From Paludibacter sp. 47-17 (GTDB taxonomy: Bacteria > Bacteroidota > Bacteroidia > Bacteroidales > Paludibacteraceae), in contig MKVT01000029.1 in assembly GCA_001898935.1 (NCBI GenBank), positions 1 through 64,000 of the forward strand: 64,000 bases of DNA, given 5' to 3'. Under the pieces are notes generated by a model. That model saw only the letters and a list, made by a program, of their open reading frames with translations. It ran no database searches and had not been told where the DNA came from. How positions within the stretch are numbered: position 1 is the first letter of the stretch; the number at the start of each line of letters is the position of its first letter. Positions 37,610 through 47,126 of the stretch are shown here, in pieces. A program made the translations under genes and the position numbers.

Positions 37610-39583
37610 TTAAGCTTTGTAGTTACGTTGTTGACGTTTAACGAACTCGTATTCGAGCATCTCCTTCAGCAATTCAGGAACCTGGCCTTCGCCGTTGAAT
37701 TTCCAGAGCGATGCAAAAGCGAAGTTTTCGTCGTCACGCAGGGCTTCACCTTCTTCGGTCTGGTATTCTTCGCGGAAATGGCCTCCGCACGACTCTTCGC
37801 GCATCAATGCATCGCGGGCCATCAGTTCTCCGATTTCAATAAAGTCGGCCACACGAAGGGCTTTTTCCAATTCCGGATTCATATCTTCCGATTTACCCGG
37901 AATAAATACATTGGACCAGAATTCCTTGCGGATTTCCTGAATGCGTTCGAGTGCATGTTCCAGTCCGGCTTTGTTACGGCCCATTCCCACAAAATCCCAC
38001 ATAACTAATCCCAGTTCGCGGTGCAACGAATCGACAGTGCGCTTGCCCTGAATCGACATCAGTTTTTTGATTTTATCACCGATTGCTTTTTCGGCTTCGG
38101 CAAACTCAGGAAGATCGGTAGAGATGCGCGGAACCTGAATCTGGTCGGCCAGGTAGTTCTGTATCGTGTAAGGCAATACAAAATAGCCGTCGGCCAATCC
38201 CTGCATCAATGCCGAAGCGCCCAACCGGTTGGCCCCGTGGTCGGAGAAGTTAGCTTCGCCGATACAGAACAGACCCTTGATGGAAGTCTGGAGCTCGTAA
38301 TCGACCCAGATGCCCCCCATGGTATAGTGGATAGCCGGGTAAATCATCATCGGTGTCTTGTACGGATTGTCGTCAACGATTTTTTCGTACATTTCGAACA
38401 GGTTTCCATAGCGTGCTTTTACTACGTTTTCGCCCAGTCGTTTAATCGAAGCTTCAAAGTCGAGGTATACAGCCAGTCCGGTTGCTCCAACACCGTATCC
38501 GGCGTCGCATCGTTCTTTGGCAGCGCGCGAAGCCACGTCGCGCGGAACGAGGTTCCCGAAGGCAGGGTAACGCCGTTCGAGGAAATAATCACGTTCCTCT
38601 TCTTTCAGATCGGTAGGTTTTTTCTTGCCGGAACGGATTGCTTCGGCATCTTCTTTTTTCTTGGGAACCCAGATGCGTCCGTCGTTGCGTAACGATTCCG
38701 ACATCAACGTCAGTTTCGACTGGAATTCGCCGTGAACAGGGATACAGGTGGGGTGAATCTGAGCAAACGCGGGATTTGCAAAATAAGCGCCTTTCTTATA
38801 AATCTGAATAGCAGCCGATCCGTTGGAAGTCATGGCGTTGGTCGACAGGAAAAAGGCATTTCCATAACCGCCGGTAGCAACTACCACGGCATGAGCCGAG
38901 AAACGCTCAACCTTTCCGGTTACTAAATTACGGGCCAGAATACCACGTGCACGTCCATCCACCAATACTACATCGAGCATTTCGTAGCGGGCATACAATT
39001 TAACGCTGCCTTTGCCCACCTGGCGGCTCAGGGCCGAGTAAGCGCCCAGTAACAGCTGCTGTCCGGTTTGACCACGTGCGTAAAAGGTACGCGATACCTG
39101 TGCGCCGCCAAACGAGCGGTTGTCGAGCAGTCCGCCGTATTCGCGCGCAAAAGGAACCCCTTGGGCCACGCACTGGTCGATGATGCTGTTCGATACCTCG
39201 GCCAACCGGTATACATTCGCTTCCCGGGCGCGATAGTCGCCCCCTTTCAGCGTGTCGTAAAACAACCGGTACACCGAGTCGCCGTCGTTCTGGTAGTTCT
39301 TGGCTGCGTTGATACCACCCTGAGCGGCAATCGAGTGCGCACGGCGGGGCGAATCCTGAATACAAAAGTTCAATACATTGAAACCCAGTTCGGCGAGCGA
39401 TGCTGCTGCAGAAGCCCCTGCAAGTCCGGTACCCACCACGATAATATCCAAACGGCGTTTGTTGGCCGGATTCACCAGTTTCTGAGTTGCTTTATAATGC
39501 GTCCACTTTTCGGCTAAAGGTCCTGTAGGAATTTTAGCGTCGATAAGGGGAGCTTCAGAAGAAGTTGCTTTGTTTTGTGCCAT
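37610..39583 (-). CDS. sdhA: Fumarate reductase/succinate dehydrogenase flavoprotein subunit
   Basis: 657 residues. FAD-binding [11 protein letters not shown] (51-61), the covalent-FAD histidine His83 in [11 protein letters not shown], active-site regions HPTCIP and [12 protein letters not shown], and the C-terminal capping parts are all present. It interconverts fumarate and succinate on the inner face of the membrane. The length and domain order are of the Bacteroidetes/Wolinella-like type with a single cytochrome b subunit. Confidence 0.96.
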   Translation of the reverse strand: MAQNKATSSEAPLIDAKIPTGPLAEKWTHYKATQKLVNPANKRRLDIIVVGTGLAGASAAASLAELGFNVLNFCIQDSPRRAHSIAAQGGINAAKNYQNDGDSVYRLFYDTLKGGDYRAREANVYRLAEVSNSIIDQCVAQGVPFAREYGGLLDNRSFGGAQVSRTFYARGQTGQQLLLGAYSALSRQVGKGSVKLYARYEMLDVVLVDGRARGILARNLVTGKVERFSAHAVVVATGGYGNAFFLSTNAMTSNGSAAIQIYKKGAYFANPAFAQIHPTCIPVHGEFQSKLTLMSESLRNDGRIWVPKKKEDAEAIRSGKKKPTDLKEEERDYFLERRYPAFGNLVPRDVASRAAKERCDAGYGVGATGLAVYLDFEASIKRLGENVVKARYGNLFEMYEKIVDDNPYKTPMMIYPAIHYTMGGIWVDYELQTSIKGLFCIGEANFSDHGANRLGASALMQGLADGYFVLPYTIQNYLADQIQVPRISTDLPEFAEAEKAIGDKIKKLMSIQGKRTVDSLHRELGLVMWDFVGMGRNKAGLEHALERIQEIRKEFWSNVFIPGKSEDMNPELEKALRVADFIEIGELMARDALMREESCGGHFREEYQTEEGEALRDDENFAFASLWKFNGEGQVPELLKEMLEYEFVKRQQRNYKA

Positions 39584-39586
39584 AAT

Positions 39587-40318
39587 TTAAAGTGTTGGAA
39601 GTGAGTGATAGGTTGAAGTTGCGCTGAACAGCGGACCGGCTTCTAACAGTCCGAAAACGGGAACGGCAATGAATAACAATACAATAATAGTAGCTACCAC
39701 GTTTGAAATTTTCTTAACGCGGGGATACCAGGTTTTGTTGTTCAGTCCCAGCGATTGCAGGGAGCTCCATACGCCGTGGGTGAGGTGGTACCACAATGCT
39801 ACCAGCCAAACGATATACAGTACTGCATAAACGGGCTGGCTGAAATAATGTTTAACCCAATGTGCTCCTTTGGTTGCCAGTAAAAGGTCTTCCTCCGGAG
39901 TATGAACGCCCGCCATGTGAAGAACTTCAACCAATTGCATTTTGCTCCAGAACTGGTACAGGTGTAATGCCAGAAAGCCCAGGATGATGATACCCAGCAC
40001 AAGCATGTTCTGCGAAGCCCAGCTTACTCCCTCGGGAGTTGAGGTAACGGCATAACGGTCGTTGCCGCGGGCGATACGGTTGCGCACCGTCAGATAAAAT
40101 GCGTACACAATGTGAACGATGAAGCCAAGGCCCAGTCCCATGGTGGCGATAAGCGCATACCAGTTGGCCCCTAAAAAGGCGCTGATCGCGTCGTACGCTT
40201 CAGGATTGATAATGGCAACAAAATTCATAATACTGTGAAACAGGAGGAAAACGACCAGCATTACACCGGTAATCCCCATGATCAGCTTTCTCCCGATGGA
40301 GGAATCAATTAACCACAT
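39587..40318 (-). CDS. sdhC: Succinate dehydrogenase/fumarate reductase cytochrome b subunit
   Basis: 243 residues with five predicted membrane helices (about 10-35, 55-80, 105-130, 160-185, 205-230) and several His residues suitable for two b hemes (LLFHSIMNF, GFIVHIVYAF, LALHLYQFW, WYHLTHGVW). It anchors SdhAB in the inner membrane and handles menaquinone. It is the first gene, only 3 bp from sdhA. A well-formed promoter precedes it. Confidence 0.93.
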   Translation of the reverse strand: MWLIDSSIGRKLIMGITGVMLVVFLLFHSIMNFVAIINPEAYDAISAFLGANWYALIATMGLGLGFIVHIVYAFYLTVRNRIARGNDRYAVTSTPEGVSWASQNMLVLGIIILGFLALHLYQFWSKMQLVEVLHMAGVHTPEEDLLLATKGAHWVKHYFSQPVYAVLYIVWLVALWYHLTHGVWSSLQSLGLNNKTWYPRVKKISNVVATIIVLLFIAVPVFGLLEAGPLFSATSTYHSLPTL

Positions 40319-40405
40319 AGATTTTTGTTTTAATTTATAATTATTTGATATTCAATTTATTATTTTTACAATCCCAGCCGGTGAGGGGCTTTTTTCAAAA
40401 GTCCA

Positions 40406-40436
40406 CAAAAGTACTCATTTTACCTGAAAGAAACAA
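40406..40436 (-). promoter_or_regulatory. Promoter of sdhCAB
   Basis: On the minus strand TTG (40434-40436) is followed after 20 bases by TACTTTTG (40406-40413), close to the Bacteroidetes -33/-7 consensus. The leader before the sdhC ATG is about 80 bases. Confidence 0.65.
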
Positions 40437-40456
40437 TGCATTAAAGAAAAAATTCT

Positions 40457-41827
40457 TTAATTAATAACATCTCCAAATAAGGTGGCCGACGAAGCCGAGG
40501 TGATGCGCACGCGGATCAATTCGCCTATATGTCGTCCTTCGCGGGGGAAAATCACCACCTTGTTTTGTGAAGTACGTCCAAATAGCTGTTCCTTAGATCG
40601 TTTCGAAAAACCTTCGACCAATACTTCGTACTCCTGACCGATGTCGCGTTGGTTGCTGGCAGCCGAGCATTCGTTTTGAACGGCAATAATATCGTTCAAC
40701 CGGCGAACCTTCACCTCTTCCGGTACATCGTCGGCCATGCGTTTGGCGGCCAGGGTTCCCGGGCGTTCGGAGTATTTGAACATGAAGGCCTGGTCGAATT
40801 GTACCTGTCGCATCAACTCGAGCGATAGTTGATGATCTTCTTCGGTTTCGCCGCAGAATCCGCTGAAAATATCGGTTCCGATGGCACATCCCGGGATAAT
40901 GCGGCGGATGGCTTCGACGCGGTCGAGGTACCACTCGCGGGTATATTTGCGGTTCATTCGTTTGAGTACTTCGTTGCTTCCCGACTGCACGGGGAGGTGT
41001 ATGAATTTGCAGATATTGGGATACTTGGCGATCACCTCCAGGGTGGCATCGTCCATGTCTTTCGGGTGGGGCGAAGTAAAACGGAAACGCATGTCGGGAG
41101 CCGATTCGGCAACGATGCTCAGCAGCTCGGGAAATAAAACCGTATGGCCGTCTTTTTCAAATTTGTACGAATTGACGGTTTGTCCGAGTAAGGTCACCTC
41201 TTTGTAGTTTTTAGCCCGTAAATCCTGAATTTCCCTGAGAATACTTTCCACATCGCGGCTGCGTTCGCGGCCCCGGGTGTAAGGAACGATGCAGTAGGTG
41301 CAAAACTTATCGCAACCCCGCATAATGGAAACAAATCCCGAAATGGAAGCACCGATCCGTGTCGGCATCACATCCTTGTAGGTTTCGGTTTTCGATAGCT
41401 CCACGTTAATGGCCTTTTCGCCCTGTTCCACCGAGTTGATCAAGTTGGGAATGTCGAGATAGGCATCGGGGCCTACCACCAGGTTTACTCCATGATTGTC
41501 GATCAGATCGTCCTTGACCCGTTCGGCCATGCATCCGACCACTCCTACGATCATGTTTTTCTTCTTCCGTTTCAGCGAATTGTAGTACTGAAGCCGGTTG
41601 TAAATTTTTTGTTCAGCATTGTCACGAACCGAGCAGGTGTTGACGAAAATCGCGTCGGCCTCGGTGATTTGCTCCGTTAATTCGAAACCATCCATCTCCA
41701 TGATCGAGGCCACGACTTCGCTGTCGGCCACGTTCATTTGACATCCGTAGGTTTCAATAAATAATTTCTTGTCGTTCAGCGCGGATTTTGAGTCCGGTGA
41801 AGCAACAACGCTTACTTTTGAATCCAT
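40457..41827 (-). CDS. miaB: tRNA-2-methylthio-N6-dimethylallyladenosine synthase MiaB
   Basis: 456 residues from the ATG at 41827 (MDSKVSVV). The N-terminal methylthiotransferase domain has IETYGCQMNVADSE and the later Cys residues, the radical SAM domain has CDKFCTYCIVPYTRG, and a C-terminal TRAM domain ends the protein. It adds a methylthio group to i6A37 in tRNAs, using two iron-sulfur clusters. It is monocistronic. Confidence 0.95.
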   Translation of the reverse strand: MDSKVSVVASPDSKSALNDKKLFIETYGCQMNVADSEVVASIMEMDGFELTEQITEADAIFVNTCSVRDNAEQKIYNRLQYYNSLKRKKKNMIVGVVGCMAERVKDDLIDNHGVNLVVGPDAYLDIPNLINSVEQGEKAINVELSKTETYKDVMPTRIGASISGFVSIMRGCDKFCTYCIVPYTRGRERSRDVESILREIQDLRAKNYKEVTLLGQTVNSYKFEKDGHTVLFPELLSIVAESAPDMRFRFTSPHPKDMDDATLEVIAKYPNICKFIHLPVQSGSNEVLKRMNRKYTREWYLDRVEAIRRIIPGCAIGTDIFSGFCGETEEDHQLSLELMRQVQFDQAFMFKYSERPGTLAAKRMADDVPEEVKVRRLNDIIAVQNECSAASNQRDIGQEYEVLVEGFSKRSKEQLFGRTSQNKVVIFPREGRHIGELIRVRITSASSATLFGDVIN

Positions 41828-41860
41828 AAAATTAGTAGTATGTATAATATTGTTACTTTG

Positions 41861-41868
41861 CAAAGGTA
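41861..41868 (-). promoter_or_regulatory. -7 box (TACCTTTG) of miaB
   Basis: The minus strand reads TACCTTTG, 33 bases before the miaB ATG at 41827; this also argues against the longer start at 41890. Confidence 0.5.
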
Positions 41869-42040
41869 ATTCATTCTCTTCATATATCAAATAATGTCGC
41901 TTTGTCGGATTGGATTGAATGCATTAACTAAAATGTCTCAAAGTGGAATTTGCAAGGTATTGATAATCAATGTTATTCAAATTGTAAAAAGTTTATTAAT
42001 GTTAAATGTTTACGATTTGACAAAAAATCTCTTCAAAATG

Positions 42041-42072
42041 TTTGGTGGGTAATAATACTTGCCTTATCTTTG
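42041..42072 (+). promoter_or_regulatory. Strong consensus promoter before a short transcript
   Basis: TTTG (42041-42044), 20 bases, then TATCTTTG (42065-42072): an almost perfect Bacteroidetes promoter. No ORF with a plausible start follows before the terminator at 42126-42160. Confidence 0.75.
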
Positions 42073-42078
42073 CAACGT

Positions 42079-42160
42079 AAACAAACAGATAAATTTTTCA
42101 TAGTTAAGGTTTAGGTTAAAATGTGCAATGGGTGGCTGTGAAGTTACCCATTGTTTTTTT
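42079..42160 (+). ncRNA. Candidate small RNA of about 80 nucleotides
   Basis: Bounded by the promoter at 42041-42072 and a terminator made of caatgggt (42126-42133) and acccattg (42146-42153) followed by seven or more T. The body is A+T-rich (aacgtaaacaaacagataaa). It is not a leader of the next gene, which has its own promoter. I do not recognise an Rfam family. Confidence 0.55.
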
Positions 42161-42197
42161 TATATGATTTTTAGTTGGGCAATTCGATAGCAATGCT

Positions 42198-42205
42198 TAT
42201 ATTTG
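42198..42205 (+). promoter_or_regulatory. -7 box (TATATTTG) of the 153-residue gene
   Basis: TATATTTG with a TTG 20 bases upstream (42175-42177), 27 bases before the ATG at 42233. Confidence 0.6.
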
Positions 42206-42232
42206 CGGAGTAAACCACTTCAAACAACGTCC

Positions 42233-42694
42233 ATGGAAGATTTCGGTGATTATATTTATTTAATTGCGATAGTGATAGCGGGACTGAGTAGTCTTCTGAA
42301 GAAAAAGAAGCCTGCGGCAAACCGGCAGGAGCCGGCCATGCCCGATCTGGACGATGTGCTTCCTGAGCTTGAAGAGGAGTATATTCCCCGAAGGGATGCC
42401 ACGACCCGTCCCGAGCCGGTGTACGAGGAAGCGTCGGACTACTGGTATCCGGCTCAGACTGTTGTTCCGGCGCCGGCAGTTCAGCAGGTAGAGCGGGTCC
42501 CGGTGAGCTACGAAACTGTTGCCGATTTCATGAAATTGAGAGCTAAAAAGACGGTTCAGAAAAAAAATCAGGTGTCGGAAGAGATGAAACCGGTGGAAGT
42601 GGCCGATAGTCCTGAGATGCAGATTGAGCTCGATTCGGCAGAGGATGTGAAAAGGGCATTTGTGTATTCTGAAATATTTAACAGAAAGTACTAA
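42233..42694 (+). CDS. Small membrane-anchored hypothetical protein
   Basis: 153 residues from ATG 42233 (MEDFGDYIYLIAIVIAGLSS). One N-terminal membrane helix (about 8-24) is followed by KKKK and a long acidic, Pro-rich, disordered tail, then a C-terminal segment (SAEDVKRAFVYSEIFNRKY) that looks conserved. The layout suggests a single-pass inner-membrane protein with its tail in the cytoplasm. I do not know its function; similar small proteins occur in Bacteroidales. It lies just before greA. Confidence 0.7.
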   Translation: MEDFGDYIYLIAIVIAGLSSLLKKKKPAANRQEPAMPDLDDVLPELEEEYIPRRDATTRPEPVYEEASDYWYPAQTVVPAPAVQQVERVPVSYETVADFMKLRAKKTVQKKNQVSEEMKPVEVADSPEMQIELDSAEDVKRAFVYSEIFNRKY

Positions 42695-42756
42695 AACACT
42701 GTTGCAAAACATATTAAATCAAGGTTGAAAAATTTTTTTCTTCGAAAAAGAAGCTG

Positions 42757-42764
42757 TATATTTG
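42757..42764 (+). promoter_or_regulatory. -7 box (TATATTTG) of greA
   Basis: TATATTTG, followed about 28 bases later by the leader hairpin. The greA leader would be about 90 bases long. Confidence 0.55.
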
Positions 42765-42791
42765 CAATTCCAATACAATAATGAAAGTACA

Positions 42792-42824
42792 AGAGTTCCG
42801 GCAATGTGTCGGAATTCTTTTTTG
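42792..42824 (+). terminator. Intrinsic terminator (attenuator) inside the greA leader
   Basis: agagttccggca (42792-42803) and tgtcggaattct (42807-42818) pair over 12 bp with two G-U pairs, followed by TTTTTTG. It lies between the greA promoter and the greA ATG, so it should end part of the transcripts early. Confidence 0.72.
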
Positions 42825-42859
42825 TTTTACCAATTTAAATGAACTAAAGGAGGATTATC

Positions 42860-43330
42860 ATGGCAGTAACTTACATGACAGCGGATGGTTATAAAAAACT
42901 AGTGGAGGAGCTTAATGAGCTGGAGAGAGTGCAACGTCCCGCTATTTCGAAGCAAATTGCTGAGGCTCGCGACAAAGGCGATCTGTCGGAAAATGCGGAG
43001 TATGATGCTGCAAAGGAGGCTCAGGGATTGCTGGAGATGAAAATTTCGCAGCTGAAGGAAACCATTGCCTCTGCACGAATGATCGACGAATCGAAAATAA
43101 GCACCGATGAAGTACAGATTTTGAATAAAGTAAAGATCAAAAATGTCAAAACCGGTCAGGTAATGAGCTACATGATCGTGTCGGAGAGCGAAGCCAACCT
43201 GAAAGAAGGTAAGCTTTCGGTTACGACCCCCATTGCTAAAGGTTTGCTGGGTAAAAAGGTGGGCGATAAAACCGAAGTGCAGGTTCCATCGGGGCTGATG
43301 ATATTTGAAGTAATGGATATTTCACTTTAA
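42860..43330 (+). CDS. greA: Transcription elongation factor GreA
   Basis: 156 residues. The N-terminal coiled coil (ELNELERVQRPAISKQIAEA, then ARDKGDLSENAEYDAAKEAQ) carries the acidic tip DLSENAEYD, and the C-terminal FKBP-like domain ends the protein. It inserts into the RNA polymerase channel and cleaves backtracked RNA. An unusually good Shine-Dalgarno (aaaggagga, 42846-42854) precedes the ATG, rare for Bacteroidota. HIT protein gene follows by 12 bp. Confidence 0.96.
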   Translation: MAVTYMTADGYKKLVEELNELERVQRPAISKQIAEARDKGDLSENAEYDAAKEAQGLLEMKISQLKETIASARMIDESKISTDEVQILNKVKIKNVKTGQVMSYMIVSESEANLKEGKLSVTTPIAKGLLGKKVGDKTEVQVPSGLMIFEVMDISL

Positions 43331-43342
43331 CAAGATAGAGCG

Positions 43343-43732
43343 ATGACCATTTTTTCTAAAATTATAAACGGCGAAATTCCTTGTTACAAGGTGGCGGAAA
43401 ACGATCGTTTTTTGGCGTTTCTCGATATTCGTCCGATGACCCAAGGGCATACCCTGGTAGTTCCCAAGGTGGAGACCGATTATATTTTCGATCTGCCCGA
43501 CGATGTGTTGGCCGAAATGATGGTGTTTGCAAAGCAGGTGGCCGTGGCAATCAAAGCGGCGGTGCCTTGTAAGCGGGTGGGTGTGGCAGTACTGGGCATG
43601 GAGGTTCCTCATGCGCACATTCACCTGGTGCCGCTCAACAAAGAGTCGGATTTGAGTTTCCAAAAAGCTCCTGTTGAACTGAGCCGGGAGGAAATGGCTG
43701 CATTAGCCCGACTGATAGCCGGAGCCATGTGA
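43343..43732 (+). CDS. HIT-family protein (Hint-like nucleotide hydrolase)
   Basis: 129 residues. N-terminal TIFSKIINGEIPCYKVAEND is the typical opening of HIT/HinT proteins, and HAHIHLVPL (about 91-99) is the histidine triad. Members hydrolyse nucleoside phosphoramidates or adenylates. It forms an operon with greA (12 bp gap). Confidence 0.94.
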   Translation: MTIFSKIINGEIPCYKVAENDRFLAFLDIRPMTQGHTLVVPKVETDYIFDLPDDVLAEMMVFAKQVAVAIKAAVPCKRVGVAVLGMEVPHAHIHLVPLNKESDLSFQKAPVELSREEMAALARLIAGAM

Positions 43733-43752
43733 TTTTATACAACCGGATAAGC

Positions 43753-43844
43753 CCTGAAATAGCGTTGAAGTAATAGCAAATGGCGTGGTATACCCTGAGC
43801 CGGGTATGACGAAACCTTTACTATTACTTCAACGCTATTTCGGG
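43753..43844. repeat. 24-bp inverted repeat between HIT and glgB genes
   Basis: Arms at 43753-43776 (cctgaaatagcgttgaagta, then atag) and 43821-43844 are complementary at 23 of 24 positions. The 44-base loop contains its own small hairpin (ataccc...gggtat). There is no T-run on either strand. It sits between convergent genes and may act as a two-way terminator or transcript end. Confidence 0.8.
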
Positions 43845-43876
43845 ACAGGCCTATCTGGTGGGCGGGACCGACTATC

Positions 43877-45880
43877 TTAATGCTTACGTTTCAATACCAC
43901 TGCAGTACGTGCCGGTAAATACAGCATCAGCCATTCCTTGCCACTTTCGTGTACGGGCTGGCGCACGGTGAAGTGAACGATGCTTTCGTCGATGCGGTTG
44001 AAGCCTCCGTATAAACTGTTGTCGGTAGTCAGAACGGTTTCGTAAGCTCCCTGATCGGCTAAAATACCATAATCGGTAAACGATTTCTCGCCGTTGAAGT
44101 TGAAGGCAAACACGAAATCGCCGCGTTGGTAGGCTACCACCTGATCGCCTTCTTTATCCCACAATTTTTGAACAGGCAATGTGTTGAAGTCGTGCCCGTT
44201 TTTTATCATCGCTATCATATCGCGATCGAAACGACCCAGGTCGTGATACAGAAATTGTGGATTGTCGGCCAGTTCCCACTGTCTGCGGGCATATTTATAC
44301 GACCATCCGTTACCTTCCCGGGGAAAGTCGATCCATTCGGGATGTCCGAATTCGTTGCCCATGAAATTGAGGTAACCTCCGTTGATGGTAGTAGCCGTAA
44401 TAAGGCGAATCATTTTGTGAAGCGCCACCCCCCTGTCGACCGTCAGCGTGTTGTCGCCTTTTTGCATATGCCAGTACATTTCGGCATCGATAAGCCGGAA
44501 GATGATTGTTTTATCGCCTACCAGCGCCTGGTCGTGACTTTCAGCATAACTGATGGTTTTTTCATCGGCCCGGCGGTTGGTAAGTTCCCAGAAAATATGA
44601 CCAGCCTTCCAGTCCTCATCCCGCACTTCCTTGATGTATTTAATCCAGAAATCGGGTATGCCCATGGCCATGCGGTAGTCGAAACCAATGCCTCCATCGT
44701 CGATACGTGCAGCCAATCCCGGCATGCCGCTTACTTCTTCGGCAATGGTGATGGCATTCGGATTGACTTCATGGATCAGTTTATTGGCCAATGTCAGATA
44801 ACAGATGGCATCGCCGTCCTGATTCAGATTGTAGTACGAGCCGTAATTGCCGAAATCTTCTCCCAGTCCGTGACTGCGATATAGCATGGAAGTTACGCCG
44901 TCAAATCTGAACCCGTCGAATTTATATTCTTCGAGCCAGAACTTACAATTAGAAAGCAAGAAATGGACTACTGCAGGTTTAGCATAGTCGAAGCACAGCG
45001 AATCCCATGCCGGATGTTCGCGCCGGGCTCCTCCATGAAAATACTGATAAGGAGTGCCGTCGAAACGTCCCAAACCTTCGACCTCATTTTTTACAGCATG
45101 CGAATGCACTATGTCCATGATAACGGCGATACCGTTTTCGTGCGCTTCGTCGATCAGCTGTTTTAATTCCTCCGGAGTTCCAAAACGCGATGAGGCTGCA
45201 AAAAAGTTGGAGACATGATATCCGAACGATCCGTAATACGGATGTTCCTGTATGGCCATGATTTGAATACAATTGTATCCGGCCTTTATAATACGGGGCA
45301 GCACATTGATTCGGAATTCGGTGTAGCCCGACACTTTTTCTTCGCTGCCCGACATTCCGATATGGCATTCGTAGATGAGCAGCGGGTCGGTAGTGGGTTT
45401 AAACACCTTATGTTTAAAGGAATAAGGGCGGATGGGGTTCCAGACCTGCGCACTGAAGATTTTGGTATGCTCATCCTGAACCACCCGTCGGGCCCAGGCT
45501 GGTATGCGTTCGCCGCTACCGCCTTCCCATTCGACCAGCAGTTTAAAGAGCTGAGTGTGGGTAAGTGCGTATTCAGGAAGTTTCAGTTCCCAGCTGCCAT
45601 TCTGGAGCTTTTTAAGCTGGTAGTCGGGGTGTTTGTCCCAGTTGTTGAAATCGCCGATCATGTAGATGGCGGTAGCATTGGGCGCCCATTCTCTGAATAC
45701 CCAGCCATCGGTAAGTCGATGTAGCCCGAAATACAGATAGCCGGTTGCAAATTCAGAAAGGGAACGGCTTTCTTTCAGTAACTTACGCTCCGTATCTCTG
45801 AAATACTCATACCTTCCGTAGATAGCTGCTGCATAGGGCTCCAGGTACGGATCGGATTTAATGATTGGTAGTATTTCCAT
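43877..45880 (-). CDS. glgB: 1,4-alpha-glucan branching enzyme
   Basis: 667 residues, with N-terminal CBM48 (about 45-150, LTDGWVFREWAPNATAIYMI) and a GH13 barrel. Catalytic residues: nucleophile Asp327 in FDGFRFDGVT, acid/base Glu381 in TIAEEVSG, and Asp450 in SYAESHDQAL. It makes alpha-1,6 branches in glycogen; the eukaryote-like GlgB subtype is common in Bacteroidales. The small YhcH gene starts 14 bp upstream. Confidence 0.93.
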   Translation of the reverse strand: MEILPIIKSDPYLEPYAAAIYGRYEYFRDTERKLLKESRSLSEFATGYLYFGLHRLTDGWVFREWAPNATAIYMIGDFNNWDKHPDYQLKKLQNGSWELKLPEYALTHTQLFKLLVEWEGGSGERIPAWARRVVQDEHTKIFSAQVWNPIRPYSFKHKVFKPTTDPLLIYECHIGMSGSEEKVSGYTEFRINVLPRIIKAGYNCIQIMAIQEHPYYGSFGYHVSNFFAASSRFGTPEELKQLIDEAHENGIAVIMDIVHSHAVKNEVEGLGRFDGTPYQYFHGGARREHPAWDSLCFDYAKPAVVHFLLSNCKFWLEEYKFDGFRFDGVTSMLYRSHGLGEDFGNYGSYYNLNQDGDAICYLTLANKLIHEVNPNAITIAEEVSGMPGLAARIDDGGIGFDYRMAMGIPDFWIKYIKEVRDEDWKAGHIFWELTNRRADEKTISYAESHDQALVGDKTIIFRLIDAEMYWHMQKGDNTLTVDRGVALHKMIRLITATTINGGYLNFMGNEFGHPEWIDFPREGNGWSYKYARRQWELADNPQFLYHDLGRFDRDMIAMIKNGHDFNTLPVQKLWDKEGDQVVAYQRGDFVFAFNFNGEKSFTDYGILADQGAYETVLTTDNSLYGGFNRIDESIVHFTVRQPVHESGKEWLMLYLPARTAVVLKRKH

Positions 45881-45894
45881 AGTAGTTGAATTGA

Positions 45895-46341
45895 CTACAC
45901 GCGAACCTTGATAATAATTTTTCTGTGCGGTCCTTCCACAATGCCGGGCTGATGTCCGTCGAGGGGAAAGAAGATTGCAAATTCAAGGGGTTTAAGATCG
46001 AGGTAAGTTGTGGCTTTATCGGCAAAAAGTTCGCATTCTTTTTCTTCGGAATAGGGGTCGGTGAGTTCGCTCAACGCAGCATAGGCTTTCCACCCGATAC
46101 GTTCGGTTTTGCTAACGGGTACTTGTATGTCGATAAACTGACGGTGTACTTCCATCTTGATGTTATCTGCAGTGTTTCCTTTTATCTCAACCACGTTTGC
46201 CCACATATCATCACCATCGAGAACCACCTTTCCCAACGGAAGCGCCGCAAGGTCGTTGTTCATCAGAAATTCAAATGCCTTTGCAAATCGAGGATTCAGT
46301 GAGGCATACATCATTCCGTTTTTTACTTCATCTACTATCAT
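45895..46341 (-). CDS. YhcH/YjgK/YiaL family protein
   Basis: 148 residues, DUF386 cupin-like fold (MIVDEVKNGMMYASLNPRF, HRQFIDIQVPVSKTERIGW, FAIFFPLDGHQPGIVEGPHRK). His and Glu residues around these motifs bind a metal. Homologues are linked with sialic acid or other sugar metabolism, but the reaction is unclear. It is probably cotranscribed with glgB. Confidence 0.88.
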   Translation of the reverse strand: MIVDEVKNGMMYASLNPRFAKAFEFLMNNDLAALPLGKVVLDGDDMWANVVEIKGNTADNIKMEVHRQFIDIQVPVSKTERIGWKAYAALSELTDPYSEEKECELFADKATTYLDLKPLEFAIFFPLDGHQPGIVEGPHRKIIIKVRV

Positions 46342-46374
46342 ACTCGGTGTTATTTAGGATTATTAAATACGTAA

Positions 46375-47049
46375 TTATAGTTTCACTTCATCAACCGTGT
46401 AGTTGAGGAATTTATTCAACGGCCATGCCGCCTTGAAAATTGCGGCCACTTCCTGTACGAAATTGTCGCTGTTCAGGATCGATTCGGGGAGGGTATATTC
46501 TACCATATAATGCTTCAGTTTCAGCAGTTCGGCTTGTTCAAAGTCGGCCGGGAATCCTCGCGGGACCGATTTCAACTTGTCGTCGTCGTAAAATCCGTCG
46601 AACCATTTTGTAAATCCGGGATCCTGAATGATGGTCGTTAATTCGTCGATATTTTCGTACACTGTTTCGCGTAATGCTTTCAAGAGCGGTGGCGGCGGGC
46701 ACCATACGCCTGTGGCAACGAAGCTTTTCGAAGGTTCGAGGTGCAGGTAATACCCTCCGCGTACGCTTTTTCGTCCACCTGCTGCTGCAATAAAAACGCC
46801 ATAATGATTTTTATAAGGCGTTTTGTCGTGCGAAAAGCGAATATCGCGGTAAATTCTGAAAATACAGTCTTTTGCGTCCACATGGGCTATATCGTCGTCG
46901 AATTTCATGATTTCGCGGATCAACTCCGAGCTGATCGTTTCAAAATAGGCGCGGGTCGCTTCGTAGCGGTCCTTATTTTCGGCGAACCACTCACGGTTGT
47001 TGTGCTGTATCAGTTCGTCTATAAACTGGAGTACTGTAGGTATGTTCAT
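46375..47049 (-). CDS. DUF2461 (TIGR02453) family protein
   Basis: 224 residues starting MNIPTVLQFIDELIQHNNREWF, the family's usual opening, with FRIYRDIRFSHDKTPYKNHYG and GGYYLHLEPSKSFVATGVW. The function of DUF2461 is unknown. It is divergent from pheS and may be cotranscribed with the YhcH and glgB genes. Confidence 0.9.
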   Translation of the reverse strand: MNIPTVLQFIDELIQHNNREWFAENKDRYEATRAYFETISSELIREIMKFDDDIAHVDAKDCIFRIYRDIRFSHDKTPYKNHYGVFIAAAGGRKSVRGGYYLHLEPSKSFVATGVWCPPPPLLKALRETVYENIDELTTIIQDPGFTKWFDGFYDDDKLKSVPRGFPADFEQAELLKLKHYMVEYTLPESILNSDNFVQEVAAIFKAAWPLNKFLNYTVDEVKL

Positions 47050-47126
47050 GTGCAGTTTAGTGTATCAGTACTACAAAAATAGGCTTTTTATTTTGATATT
47101 TTAGTTTATGGAGCTAAAAAAAAGTA

